64,000 nt of DNA from a virus, in the IMG/VR virus record IMGVR_UViG_3300027963_000043, positions 1-64,000 of that record, one strand, 5' to 3'. Both the position numbers and the translations under genes were made by a program. Below the pieces are notes generated by a model. The model saw only the letters and a list, made by a program, of their open reading frames with translations, was not told the origin of the DNA and searched no databases. Shown here one piece after another: positions 40,552 to 48,493 of this stretch (the stretch's first letter is position 1; each line of letters begins with the position of its first letter).

Positions 40552-41450
40552 TAGTCTTGCCATCAACTTCTGCTGGTTTTATAAGTAGCAATAAAGCTTT
40601 TCCTTATCTTCCTAGATCTATAAGAGATAATAATTCTTTATATCCTACTAATCAATTTATAGTTTTACCTACTGAAGGTGGAGTAGCTAAATGGACAGAA
40701 ACTCCTCCAAATGGTTGGAGTCAATATTCACCATATTATAATGTATTTTTAAAATTTTATTTAAAATCAGATGAGAGTGCTGAAAGTATACCAGCTGGAG
40801 GAGGAAATATTCATTGTTTAAAAGCTGCAGGAATTGGCTCACGATTAGGCCTTGGAAGAGAAAGAAATATTACAAAAAATCCTATAGGCACAACAAATCT
40901 CGCTAATGATTGGAGTTTGTATAATATAGTAGCTAGTTCTGTTTCGATTACTACTCAAACTTATGTTGATTTTGGATGTTTTTATAGAGTAACTAGTAAT
41001 GACCCAATGAGATCATTAAATTTTGGAGCAATTGCTATAAATTTTTCAAGATCTACACCTGTTCTTTCTAATAGCTATTTAAATTACTCAATAATACATG
41101 GTGGTGGAGTTAATCTTCTTGGAAATAATTCTACTTATACATATTTTAATACATATGATGTAGCTAAAACTTATGAAGCATATAATCAATGGATTGGGTC
41201 AGCATTTATTAAGTTTAAAAAACTTGACGAAATAAACCAAAGTTCAGTATTTAATCAATGGCAATTTTTAAGTTATAGAGTTATAATTCCAACATTTGTA
41301 GATACTCCACAAGACGATGGAGCTACTGGTAAAGCACAGACCTGTACCCTTAGACTATGCTTTTGTGAAAATAATAGTTATCTTGATGATGGTTCTGGTT
41401 TAAATACTGGGTCTATTCAATTTTTATATCCATTTTTAAGTTTGAGCTAA
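40548..41450 (+). CDS. Fibre-tip or distal tail protein candidate (300 aa)
   Basis: Not recognised. The protein begins MIVLPSTSAGFISSNKAFPY and is beta-rich with many aromatic and serine residues, a GGGNIHCLKAAGIG segment, and four cysteines near the end (QTCTLRLCFCENNS). Its ATG overlaps the stop of the long fibre, so the two are made together; genes in this position often encode fibre tips, receptor-binding caps or fibre chaperones. Confidence 0.55.
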   Translation: MIVLPSTSAGFISSNKAFPYLPRSIRDNNSLYPTNQFIVLPTEGGVAKWTETPPNGWSQYSPYYNVFLKFYLKSDESAESIPAGGGNIHCLKAAGIGSRLGLGRERNITKNPIGTTNLANDWSLYNIVASSVSITTQTYVDFGCFYRVTSNDPMRSLNFGAIAINFSRSTPVLSNSYLNYSIIHGGGVNLLGNNSTYTYFNTYDVAKTYEAYNQWIGSAFIKFKKLDEINQSSVFNQWQFLSYRVIIPTFVDTPQDDGATGKAQTCTLRLCFCENNSYLDDGSGLNTGSIQFLYPFLSLS

Positions 41451-41467
41451 AAAATCATTATTATATA

Positions 41468-41474
41468 GTGTGAT
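41468..41474 (+). promoter_or_regulatory. GTGTGAT element before the mini-ORF at 41484
   Basis: One-base variant, 9 nt before the ATG of a 16-codon ORF, not before the glycosyltransferase itself. Confidence 0.45.
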
Positions 41475-41483
41475 ATCTATTAT

Positions 41484-41534
41484 ATGACCAATAAAATTGT
41501 AGATATTAGCATAATACTACAATATAATAAATAA
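41484..41534 (+). CDS. 16-residue leader peptide candidate
   Basis: The frame reads MTNKIVDISIILQYNK and stops 1 nt before the TTG start of the glycosyltransferase. Promoter element to ATG spacing (9 nt) is the standard one, so ribosomes would load here first and could re-initiate at the TTG, which lacks a Shine-Dalgarno. Confidence 0.4.
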   Translation: MTNKIVDISIILQYNK

Positions 41535-41535
41535 A

Positions 41536-42402
41536 TTGAAAACAGTAATTTTCTTCCTTCAAGGTGGTATAGGCAAGCATATAGCAGCTACAGCTGTAGC
41601 TGAAAATATAAGTAAAAATTATCCAGATAGAAAATTAATAGTAATTTGCCCATATCCAGAAGTATTTTTAAATAATCCATTTGTATACAGGGTTTATAGA
41701 TCAACAGCAGTTCAATACTTTTATGAAGATTTTATTAAAAATAAAGATACTATATTTTTAGGAAATGAAGTTTATCAAGCTAATGAATATATTGTTGAGA
41801 ATAAACATTTAATTGAGGCTTGGTGCAATATGTTTAATCTAAAATATACCAATGAAAATCCTAGATTATTTTTAAATGATGCAGAAGTAATTGATGCTGC
41901 TAGAAAATATAATAGAAATAGACCCATTTTAGTTATGCAAACAAATGGTGGAGCAGAAGGATCTGGATATAGTTGGTCAAGAGATCTTCCTCCATTTTTA
42001 GTTCAAGATATAATTAATAGTTTAAAAGATAATTATCATATTTATCATATATCTAGACCAGATCAGCAAAACTATGAAAATGTTGAAAAAATTAATGGAA
42101 ATTGGCGTGAAGTTTTTGCTCTTTTAATGTTAAGTCAAAAAAGACTATTTATGGATTCATTTGCTCAACATGCTTGCGCAGCTTTAATGCTTCCTTCTGT
42201 TGTATGTTGGATAGCAACATGTCCAGATAAATTAGGATATAATATACATAAAAATATAAAAGCAAAAGATAGCGCTAATATGTTTGTTCACAATATAGAT
42301 GGAATTGTACTAGAAAAAGAATTTATTGGATTAGCTCACCAATGTAATTACAAGCTAGATAAAGCCTTTGATAAAGAAGAAATCGTGTCATATTTACTTT
42401 AA
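41536..42402 (+). CDS. GT9-like glycosyltransferase (288 aa)
   Basis: The N-terminus has the glycosyltransferase family 9 (heptosyltransferase-like) start: TVIFFLQGGIGKHIAATAVA, then YPDRKLIVICPYPEVFLNNP. A C-terminal GT-B domain has VMQTNGGAEGSGYSWSRDLP near 135-154, and an LSQKRLFMDSFAQHACAALM block near 193-212 as donor-site region. These enzymes extend LPS core or related glycans. Here it lies between fibre and connector genes, suggesting virion glycosylation or host-surface change timed with late genes. The start is TTG at 41536; no ATG is available near the domain start. Confidence 0.7.
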   Translation: MKTVIFFLQGGIGKHIAATAVAENISKNYPDRKLIVICPYPEVFLNNPFVYRVYRSTAVQYFYEDFIKNKDTIFLGNEVYQANEYIVENKHLIEAWCNMFNLKYTNENPRLFLNDAEVIDAARKYNRNRPILVMQTNGGAEGSGYSWSRDLPPFLVQDIINSLKDNYHIYHISRPDQQNYENVEKINGNWREVFALLMLSQKRLFMDSFAQHACAALMLPSVVCWIATCPDKLGYNIHKNIKAKDSANMFVHNIDGIVLEKEFIGLAHQCNYKLDKAFDKEEIVSYLL

Positions 42403-42419
42403 AATTTAAATAATTTAAA

Positions 42420-42426
42420 GTGTAAT
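42420..42426 (+). promoter_or_regulatory. GTGTAAT element for the connector gene at 42434
   Basis: Exact motif 7 nt before the ATG. An AAGG lies only 3 nt from the ATG, too close to act as a normal Shine-Dalgarno. Confidence 0.65.
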
Positions 42427-42433
42427 TTAAGGT

Positions 42434-42940
42434 ATGATAATAAATACCGTAACCTCTATTGCCCAAGAGATTTATGAGGAAATGGGCGAACCAGATGATT
42501 TTAGTATAGCAGCTATAGCTGCATGGGTAAGGAGAAATATTGGTGGTTTAAATAATTCATTAAATGCTTCTTTTTCTATAGATAGTCAGACTTTAGAGAT
42601 TACCCCAAATCTCACAGATGCTGAAAAATATATATTCAAAAAAATGTATTCTATTTATTTTTTTGATATTAAAATTAAAAGCACAGGTAGTTTAGCTATT
42701 AATGATTATGTTTCTATTAAAGATGATATTGGTAGCGTACAAAAATTAAATAAAAACGAAGTACTTAAAAGTTTTTATAATATTAGGCAACAAGAATACA
42801 AAGAACTTAAAGATTCAATATATAAATATAGTCTCAACGCAAGTTCTCCTTTGCAAGTCGCAGGAGATGATACATTTCCAGGCTCATATAGATCAGAAAG
42901 AGATGCGCTATATTATATTAGATCAATATATAACGCTTAA
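42434..42940 (+). CDS. Head-tail adaptor-like protein (168 aa)
   Basis: A helical protein starting TSIAQEIYEEMGEPDDFSIA, then AAWVRRNIGGLNNSL and a late YIFKKMYSIYFFDI. This pattern matches head-completion/adaptor proteins that bind the portal underside in many phages of aquatic bacteria. It starts a tightly packed block of neck genes ending at the tail tube (gaps of 5, 1 and 1 nt). Confidence 0.65.
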   Translation: MIINTVTSIAQEIYEEMGEPDDFSIAAIAAWVRRNIGGLNNSLNASFSIDSQTLEITPNLTDAEKYIFKKMYSIYFFDIKIKSTGSLAINDYVSIKDDIGSVQKLNKNEVLKSFYNIRQQEYKELKDSIYKYSLNASSPLQVAGDDTFPGSYRSERDALYYIRSIYNA

Positions 42941-42945
42941 TAATC

Positions 42946-43386
42946 ATGAGCTTTATAAGTTCAACAGCAGCGGCAAGTTTTTCTAAAGATTATGATGATT
43001 TCTTTACATATTTTTGTAGACCATTTACTGTACATAAAGAACCAATTAAAATAGTAGAGCAAATGCAAAGTGCGCCATTATATGGTTATGGTTCAAGTTC
43101 AGATCCAGTAAATTATACATATATACCAGTAAATGCTGTATTTAATGGCAGAATATATTATAATAATTCGAGAGATACAGATGCAGTTAATAGTGATTTA
43201 AAATTAGTATTTGCTCGTGGAGATGTTACTTTAAAAGTTAAACAAGATGCAAGAGATTATATTGCAAATGGTAAAACTATCAAACTTGAATTTGATGGAA
43301 AAACTTGGAATGTTATTACAGAAGATGTTGTTAAAAAATATCTTAATAATACATATTATGTATATGGATTGGAGCAAACGAAATAA
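42946..43386 (+). CDS. Head-closure/neck protein candidate (146 aa)
   Basis: A beta-rich protein (about 45-120) after a short helical start. It contains FTVHKEPIKIVEQMQSAPLYGYG and KLEFDGKTWNVITEDVVKKY, compatible with the small beta-barrel stopper proteins of siphoviruses that follow the adaptor gene. Assignment is by gene order and fold guess. Confidence 0.55.
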   Translation: MSFISSTAAASFSKDYDDFFTYFCRPFTVHKEPIKIVEQMQSAPLYGYGSSSDPVNYTYIPVNAVFNGRIYYNNSRDTDAVNSDLKLVFARGDVTLKVKQDARDYIANGKTIKLEFDGKTWNVITEDVVKKYLNNTYYVYGLEQTK

Positions 43387-43387
43387 T

Positions 43388-43978
43388 ATGGCTAGCAAGA
43401 TTGATTTTAAGCAATTAAAACAAGAAGTAGCAACTTCTTATGAAGAAACTTTAAAAAAAGAAGCAGTTCTATTTGCTCAAGAAATTTTGAAAGAAAATTT
43501 AGATCAATATATAAATGATATAAAAGATCATCCAGTATCCAAAGAATTAGATAGTGGGCCAGATGGAGAAAATATAAGTTCTACTTTAGATGGAAAAGAA
43601 AATCTTTTTGCATTTATTGGATTTGATAGCGAAGATAAACCAATTGATGATCTTACTAATTTAATAAAAGATAATACATTTTTAGATAAAAAATCAACTT
43701 TTGATAGAAAAACTTTTGAATTAAAATTTAATGTATTTACTCCTTCTTTAGATGAAATCAAGAGCTCTACACCATTACCTTTCGAAAGAGGAAGAAGTTG
43801 GGTTAAGGGAGTAGAAGATGGTATTTCTGGATTTGGTTATTATGTTTACGGGTTAGTTTTCCCAACTAGTAGATCTGGCAGAGGAATTCAATCTAAAAAT
43901 AAAGTTAGAGTTGCTGCTTATAGACCAGTAAAATATATGACAGAGCTTTATGGTAAATTTATAAAAAACTTAAAATAA
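43388..43978 (+). CDS. Neck/tail-completion protein candidate (196 aa)
   Basis: The start is the ATG at 43388 (MASKIDFKQLKQEVATSYEE), 1 nt after the previous stop; the open frame extends 47 codons upstream inside that gene but is not needed. A helical N-terminus precedes a mixed domain ending RPVKYMTELYGKFIKNLK. Position between the stopper-like and terminator-like genes fits an HK97 gp10-like tail-completion protein. Confidence 0.6.
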   Translation: MASKIDFKQLKQEVATSYEETLKKEAVLFAQEILKENLDQYINDIKDHPVSKELDSGPDGENISSTLDGKENLFAFIGFDSEDKPIDDLTNLIKDNTFLDKKSTFDRKTFELKFNVFTPSLDEIKSSTPLPFERGRSWVKGVEDGISGFGYYVYGLVFPTSRSGRGIQSKNKVRVAAYRPVKYMTELYGKFIKNLK

Positions 43979-43979
43979 A

Positions 43980-44849
43980 ATGACGCCACAATTCGATAAT
44001 ATTTTAATGACAAGTATGTTACTTTGGTTAGATAATAAAATCTTAACTAAAGGACAAGCTTATACTAATTTTAAAAGCATGTTCTATCCTCTTCCAAATA
44101 TGTATTATGGATACTATACATATGGAGCGCCATTTAAACAAATGGTTATTGATTGTTCTATTTCTGGTGCAAATATTATAAGTGGAGTTTATATTAATGG
44201 AATATTTACGGTTCCTGGAGAAAATAATCTGACAGGAATAGATTCATCAAATGGTCAATTATATTTTACATCTCCAGTTTCAAATGCTACAACAGCATTA
44301 AGTGGAAATTATGCTGTTAAAGATTTTAATATATATTTAACCAGCAAAACAGAAGAAAATTTATTATTTGAAACATCTTACCAGATTAATCCTAAGACTT
44401 ATCAAAATCCAACTGGATTGCCACTTGGAGCAGAAACATATCCTGTTATATATTTAAAATATCAAGGTGGTAAAAATAAGCCATTGGCTTTTGGGGGTTA
44501 TGATCAAACTATTGGTAATGTAAGGGCTATTATATTAGCAGACAGCGTATATAATTTAGATGCTGTAACTAGTATTTGTAGAGATACCGCTAGACAATTA
44601 ATACCATTAATATATCCCGAGGAAATGCCATTTAATTCTTTAAATTCAGTTAAATCTACTGATCATTGTTTTGATTATATAGAATATACAAAAGATAAAT
44701 CTAATACTGATGATTATTTATATATTAATGAAGTTAATGTTACTAAAACTGACACAAGACTACTTACAGCTACTAATAGCTTAAATAGAAATGTGTATTC
44801 TGCTTTTGTTGATTTTGAAGTAGTAAAAAATAGATATCCAAGACAATAA
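43980..44849 (+). CDS. Tail-terminator-like protein (289 aa)
   Basis: Begins MTPQFDNILMTSMLLWLDNK; the middle (about 45-120) is beta-rich, and the C-terminal part has ILADSVYNLDAVTSICRDTA and EVNVTKTDTRL, ending in strand DFEVVKNRYP. It sits just before the tail-tube gene, where tail terminators lie in siphoviruses, but is longer than the usual 130-residue terminator, so extra domains are present. Function inferred from order. Confidence 0.5.
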   Translation: MTPQFDNILMTSMLLWLDNKILTKGQAYTNFKSMFYPLPNMYYGYYTYGAPFKQMVIDCSISGANIISGVYINGIFTVPGENNLTGIDSSNGQLYFTSPVSNATTALSGNYAVKDFNIYLTSKTEENLLFETSYQINPKTYQNPTGLPLGAETYPVIYLKYQGGKNKPLAFGGYDQTIGNVRAIILADSVYNLDAVTSICRDTARQLIPLIYPEEMPFNSLNSVKSTDHCFDYIEYTKDKSNTDDYLYINEVNVTKTDTRLLTATNSLNRNVYSAFVDFEVVKNRYPRQ

Positions 44850-44874
44850 AAAAGTAGAAAAAATAAAAAAATCG

Positions 44875-44881
44875 GTGTAAT
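44875..44881 (+). promoter_or_regulatory. GTGTAAT element for the tail-tube gene
   Basis: Exact motif 24 nt before the ATG at 44906, with GGAG as Shine-Dalgarno. Long-spacing class. Confidence 0.65.
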
Positions 44882-44905
44882 AACAATAAATGGAGAATAA
44901 CTAAT

Positions 44906-46057
44906 ATGCCAAGAAATCGTATAATTTATCAATCAGAAGCAGTTTATGCTGGACCCTCACCAGCAACTGGATTTCATTTTGGAACATTCACGCCTGGAAT
45001 CGGTGGAAATTCAAATGATATCTATAATGCAAGTAACCTAGTAAACCAGCTACAAAGAGTTCAAACTGCTAATTACAGTTTTAATGTTGCTCGCACAGAC
45101 GTTAATCAATTTGGACAATTAGCAGCTATTGATCGCGTAATTTTGACTAGTCCAACAGTTTCATTGGATTTTAGCTACATCTTAGCAGGTCTTACAAATG
45201 AAGCTGATTTAGGATTTACGGTAGTTTCTGGTAACACAGACTCTAATATTTCTGCTATTTCTGGATTTCTCAATGCTACTCAAGATGAAAGAAATTATTT
45301 TATCCGTACAGCATCAGAAGGTAATGATGCAGTAGGTTTTACAGATGTATCATCTGGAAATAACGGAGTTATTGGAATTGGTAATGCATTCATTTCATCT
45401 TATTCAACCGAAGGTTCAGTTGGTAATTTCCCAACAGCATCAATAAGTGTTGAAGGATTGAATATGAACTTCCAAAGAGGTTTAAGTGGAAATTTTGTTC
45501 CTGCAATTAATACTATTGATGGTTTACCTGTAAGGAATTTCTACACATTGCCACCAACAGTTCAAAATACTGCTATAGGTAGTGGAAATGCAATTAGTGC
45601 TCTTCGCCCAGGAGATATTACTTTAAATATTGACAGTATTACTGGTGTTGGTGGAGTAGATACAGCAACTATGAATATTCAAAGCTATAATCTCAGTTTT
45701 GATTTAGCTCGTACTCCAATTGAAAGACTAGGTAGTAAATTCGCATATATAAAACCAGTTGACTTCCCATTAACAGTAAATCTAAGTGTTGATGCTCAAG
45801 TAACTGATATGGCAACTGGTAGCCTAGCTAACTTACTTGTTGATGATAGCTATAGATTTAGTCCATCAGTAACAATTAAGAGTCCAAGCGACAGGACCTT
45901 GGTTATGGCTAAATTTGCACTCAGAGGCGCCAGATTAGTAAGTCAAGAATTTAGTTCTGATATCGGTAGCAATAAAACAGTTACCCTAACATTCGAAAGT
46001 CAAGTTGGTGGACCTCAAGACACGGCTAATGGATTGTTTATGAATGGACAGTTCTAA
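44906..46057 (+). CDS. Major tail tube protein, paralogue 2 (383 aa)
   Basis: A beta-rich protein starting MPRNRIIYQSEAVYAGPSPA. It lies between the terminator-like gene and the chaperone/tape-measure block, the classical major tail protein slot, and is followed by a strong terminator, as expected for a high-copy protein. Codon use is richer than in fibres. It is related to the protein at 25505 through the N-terminal RNRIIY, a NYSFNVARTDVNQFGQ segment, and the late GSNKTVTLTFESQ. It is larger than simple tube proteins, so an Ig-like or insertion domain is probably present. Confidence 0.75.
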   Translation: MPRNRIIYQSEAVYAGPSPATGFHFGTFTPGIGGNSNDIYNASNLVNQLQRVQTANYSFNVARTDVNQFGQLAAIDRVILTSPTVSLDFSYILAGLTNEADLGFTVVSGNTDSNISAISGFLNATQDERNYFIRTASEGNDAVGFTDVSSGNNGVIGIGNAFISSYSTEGSVGNFPTASISVEGLNMNFQRGLSGNFVPAINTIDGLPVRNFYTLPPTVQNTAIGSGNAISALRPGDITLNIDSITGVGGVDTATMNIQSYNLSFDLARTPIERLGSKFAYIKPVDFPLTVNLSVDAQVTDMATGSLANLLVDDSYRFSPSVTIKSPSDRTLVMAKFALRGARLVSQEFSSDIGSNKTVTLTFESQVGGPQDTANGLFMNGQF

Positions 46058-46084
46058 TAAATAATACATAAATTAAATTATAAA

Positions 46085-46117
46085 ATAACCCTCACGTTCT
46101 CGTGGGGGTTATTTTTT
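46085..46117 (+). terminator. Rho-independent terminator after the tail-tube gene
   Basis: A 12-bp stem (46085-46096 with 46101-46112, one G-T pair, TTCT loop) followed by a run of T. It separates tube expression from the chaperone and tape-measure genes. Confidence 0.92.
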
Positions 46118-46124
46118 GTGTAAT
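46118..46124 (+). promoter_or_regulatory. GTGTAAT element for the gene at 46161
   Basis: Exact motif directly after the terminator T run, 36 nt before the ATG, with AAAGG upstream of the start. Long-spacing class. Confidence 0.6.
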
Positions 46125-46160
46125 TGAAGTTGGTAAAGGGTTAGATAAAGGTAAAAGATT

Positions 46161-46385
46161 ATGGAAAACGATCCTATAAAAGATATGACTCTTTTTCAGA
46201 TAAAGAGGAAGATTACAAGTATATATAAGAATTTCTTTTTTATTCTTGAAGATTTAGGTGATTCTGGCTATAATATAAATGATGAAACTTATCAAAAAAT
46301 ACGTAAAAGAATCCTTGATAATGCTAATGATGCAGTAAGAGAGATCGAAGAAAATTTTAGTAAAATTAACATAACACTCAAATGA
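46161..46385 (+). CDS. Small helical tail-assembly protein candidate (74 aa)
   Basis: A charged helical protein (MENDPIKDMTLFQIKRKITS). Its stop overlaps the next ATG (ATGA). Located between tube and tape measure, where siphoviruses keep tail-assembly chaperones. No known motif; role inferred from place. Confidence 0.5.
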   Translation: MENDPIKDMTLFQIKRKITSIYKNFFFILEDLGDSGYNINDETYQKIRKRILDNANDAVREIEENFSKINITLK

Positions 46386-46657
46386 AAACCAAGAAATTAA
46401 ATTATAATTTTCCTATAGATAAAATAATCGAAGGAAATCTTTCTGTGCAAAGTATACAAAAAAGTTTAAAAGATAACTTTGGGATTTTAAAACCAAGTTT
46501 AATAACATTTAGAAATCCTAATTTTATTAAAAATTATCAAAATTGGGATGATAATAAAAAACATCAATTTATTAAAACTATTGGTGGAGTAGTTTACTAT
46601 GGTAAAATTAAAAACTATTTACAAGATTTAATTAACAATAATGGAGAAAAAATATGA
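46382..46657 (+). CDS. Small tail-assembly protein candidate (91 aa)
   Basis: A basic protein (MKTKKLNYNFPIDKIIEGNL), predicted alpha/beta, coupled by ATGA overlaps to both neighbours. No family recognised. The unbroken chain of 4-nt overlaps suggests the products act together in tail assembly. Confidence 0.5.
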   Translation: MKTKKLNYNFPIDKIIEGNLSVQSIQKSLKDNFGILKPSLITFRNPNFIKNYQNWDDNKKHQFIKTIGGVVYYGKIKNYLQDLINNNGEKI

Positions 46658-47409
46658 AAACAATGTTCGAATTTGATATTTATCAAGAAAAGGAAATAGA
46701 AAAAGTAGATGTTTCTACTAATGAAAAAGGTGAAGAAGTAAAAGTTACTTCTAAGGTTAAAACTACGGTTCCAGTTAAATTAGCTATAAAAAAGCCAACT
46801 AGGAGTTTATTTGATGAAGCCGAATTATTTTATGGAGTTAGGCTTTCAGAAGGGATTAAAGCTGGGCTATTAACTCGCGCTCTATTAGCTAAAAGATTTA
46901 ATAATGATGGTGGAGTATTAAGTGATGAAGAGCAAAAAGAATATAATGATTTATATCTAGAATTTTTTAACTTACAAACCGAATTTCAAAGATTATCCAT
47001 AAAAGAAGAAATATTAAGAACTGAAGAAGAAAAGAAGCAAATTCAAAATGTTATAGAAAAAATGAATTCTTCTAGAGAAAGACTTCAAAGATATGAAATG
47101 GCGCAAGCTAATCTTTTTGAACAAACAGCAGAAAATAGAGCTAGAAATAAAACCATTATGTGGTGGGTTCTTCAACTTAGTCTTATTCAAGATGATGATA
47201 AAAAATTCAAAGAACTCTTTCAAGAAGGAAATTACGAAGATAAGCTTAAAAGATATGATGAAATTGAGGAGTCAGAATCTGGCGTAGAGAAAATTGCTAT
47301 ACAAAAACTTCTTTATTTGATCAGCTTTTGGTATATTGGTAGAGCTGCTTCTCAAGAAGAATTTGAAAAACTTCTTAATAATTTACAAAGTAGCGAAACA
47401 AAAGAATAA
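46654..47409 (+). CDS. Tail assembly chaperone candidate (251 aa)
   Basis: A helical, acidic protein. The N-terminus (FEFDIYQEKEIEKVDVSTNE) is followed by a KKPTRSLFDEAELFYGVRLS segment common in tail chaperones of large phages as I recall them, then a coiled coil (about 85-155) and a WWVLQLSLIQDDD helix. Likely binds the tape measure during tail assembly. No obvious slippery heptamer for a G/GT-type frameshift was seen; separate genes may replace the fused product. Confidence 0.55.
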   Translation: MKTMFEFDIYQEKEIEKVDVSTNEKGEEVKVTSKVKTTVPVKLAIKKPTRSLFDEAELFYGVRLSEGIKAGLLTRALLAKRFNNDGGVLSDEEQKEYNDLYLEFFNLQTEFQRLSIKEEILRTEEEKKQIQNVIEKMNSSRERLQRYEMAQANLFEQTAENRARNKTIMWWVLQLSLIQDDDKKFKELFQEGNYEDKLKRYDEIEESESGVEKIAIQKLLYLISFWYIGRAASQEEFEKLLNNLQSSETKE

Positions 47410-47421
47410 AAGGGATAATGA

Positions 47422-48432
47422 TTGCAAACCTTAGACAAAAACAAATTAAGGCTTTTGTTTATTGATATATTAAAAGGATATTCTTTATCTTATTATAGGG
47501 ACAATAAATTATACTTTAAACACAACACGAGTTTTGATTCTGGCGATATAGATCATCTAAAGCAAGAGTTTTTAGAAAAAGCTAAAAAGAATGGTCTTCC
47601 GACAGAAGATCAAAAAGAAGAATATTTAATTGCAGAAAATCTTTGGTCTAAAGAAAATAACGAAAAAATTAAAAAATTAAAGTCTGATATCTCTAGTCTA
47701 AAACAAACTAAGTCTAAGCTATTTAAAAGTGATGATATCAATGAAATGAATAGACAGATTGATGAAAAGAAATTAGAATTAATTAATTTAACAATAGAAA
47801 AAAAAGATCTTCTAGGTTTCACTGTAGAAGATTATGCTAACAAAAAAATTAATGAATACTATATGTTTAATTCATTATTCAAAGATAAAGATTTAAAAGA
47901 TAGATATTTTTCTGAACAAGAATTTGATGAGCTAGAGAACAAAGAAATATCAGAAGTATTAGAAATTTATAATAATATAAATAAAAATTTTATAGAAAAC
48001 AATCTCAAAAAAATAGCTCTTTCATCATATTATCTAAGTTTATTTAATCTTTGTGATGAAAATGCTTATAATTTATATGGAAAACCAATTGTATATTTGA
48101 CATTTTATCAAATGGAAGTATTTGGATATGCTAGATACTTTAAAAATGCATTATCTGACGCCAAGCATAAACCAGCAAGCGAATACTATGAAGATCCAGA
48201 AAAGCTTATAGAGTGGCTAGAAAGCAGCAAAAATGTTGAAGAAGTATTAACTAAAAGTGAAAATAGTTTAAGCAAAACAGAGGGCGCAATTGCTACTTCT
48301 ATAGTGGGAGCTAAAAAAGAAGACTTAGCAAAAATTGGAAAAGATGAAAATAGTGTTAGTTTGCATAAAGAAGCACAGAAAAAAGGCGGAGTTTTAAGCA
48401 TGGAAGACTTAATGAAAATGCATGGAATTTAG
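47422..48432 (+). CDS. Tail assembly chaperone candidate, TTG start (336 aa)
   Basis: The start is TTG at 47422, preceded by AAAAGGGA; no ATG is available near the N-terminus. The protein is helical with a coiled coil (about 75-130; NNEKIKKLKSDISSLKQTKS), a YLSLFNLCDENAYNLYGKP segment and a short C-terminal VLSMEDLMKMHGI. It directly precedes the tape measure, as tail chaperones do. Family not recognised with certainty. Confidence 0.55.
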   Translation: MQTLDKNKLRLLFIDILKGYSLSYYRDNKLYFKHNTSFDSGDIDHLKQEFLEKAKKNGLPTEDQKEEYLIAENLWSKENNEKIKKLKSDISSLKQTKSKLFKSDDINEMNRQIDEKKLELINLTIEKKDLLGFTVEDYANKKINEYYMFNSLFKDKDLKDRYFSEQEFDELENKEISEVLEIYNNINKNFIENNLKKIALSSYYLSLFNLCDENAYNLYGKPIVYLTFYQMEVFGYARYFKNALSDAKHKPASEYYEDPEKLIEWLESSKNVEEVLTKSENSLSKTEGAIATSIVGAKKEDLAKIGKDENSVSLHKEAQKKGGVLSMEDLMKMHGI

Positions 48433-48463
48433 TAGGTAATACTATCATAATTAATAATATTTC

Positions 48464-48470
48464 GTGTAAT
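48464..48470 (+). promoter_or_regulatory. GTGTAAT element for the tape measure gene
   Basis: Exact motif 23 nt before the ATG at 48494. ATTCCTT/AAAGGAAT can pair just downstream, followed by AAGG. Same layout as at 25477. Confidence 0.65.
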
Positions 48471-48493
48471 TCCTTATAGTAAAGGAATAAGGC

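Noticed and set aside
46654-48432. Programmed frameshift between tail chaperone genes, as in lambda G/GT
   Set aside because: No clear slippery heptamer with an overlapping frame was found; the genes are separated by 12 nt and each has its own start.
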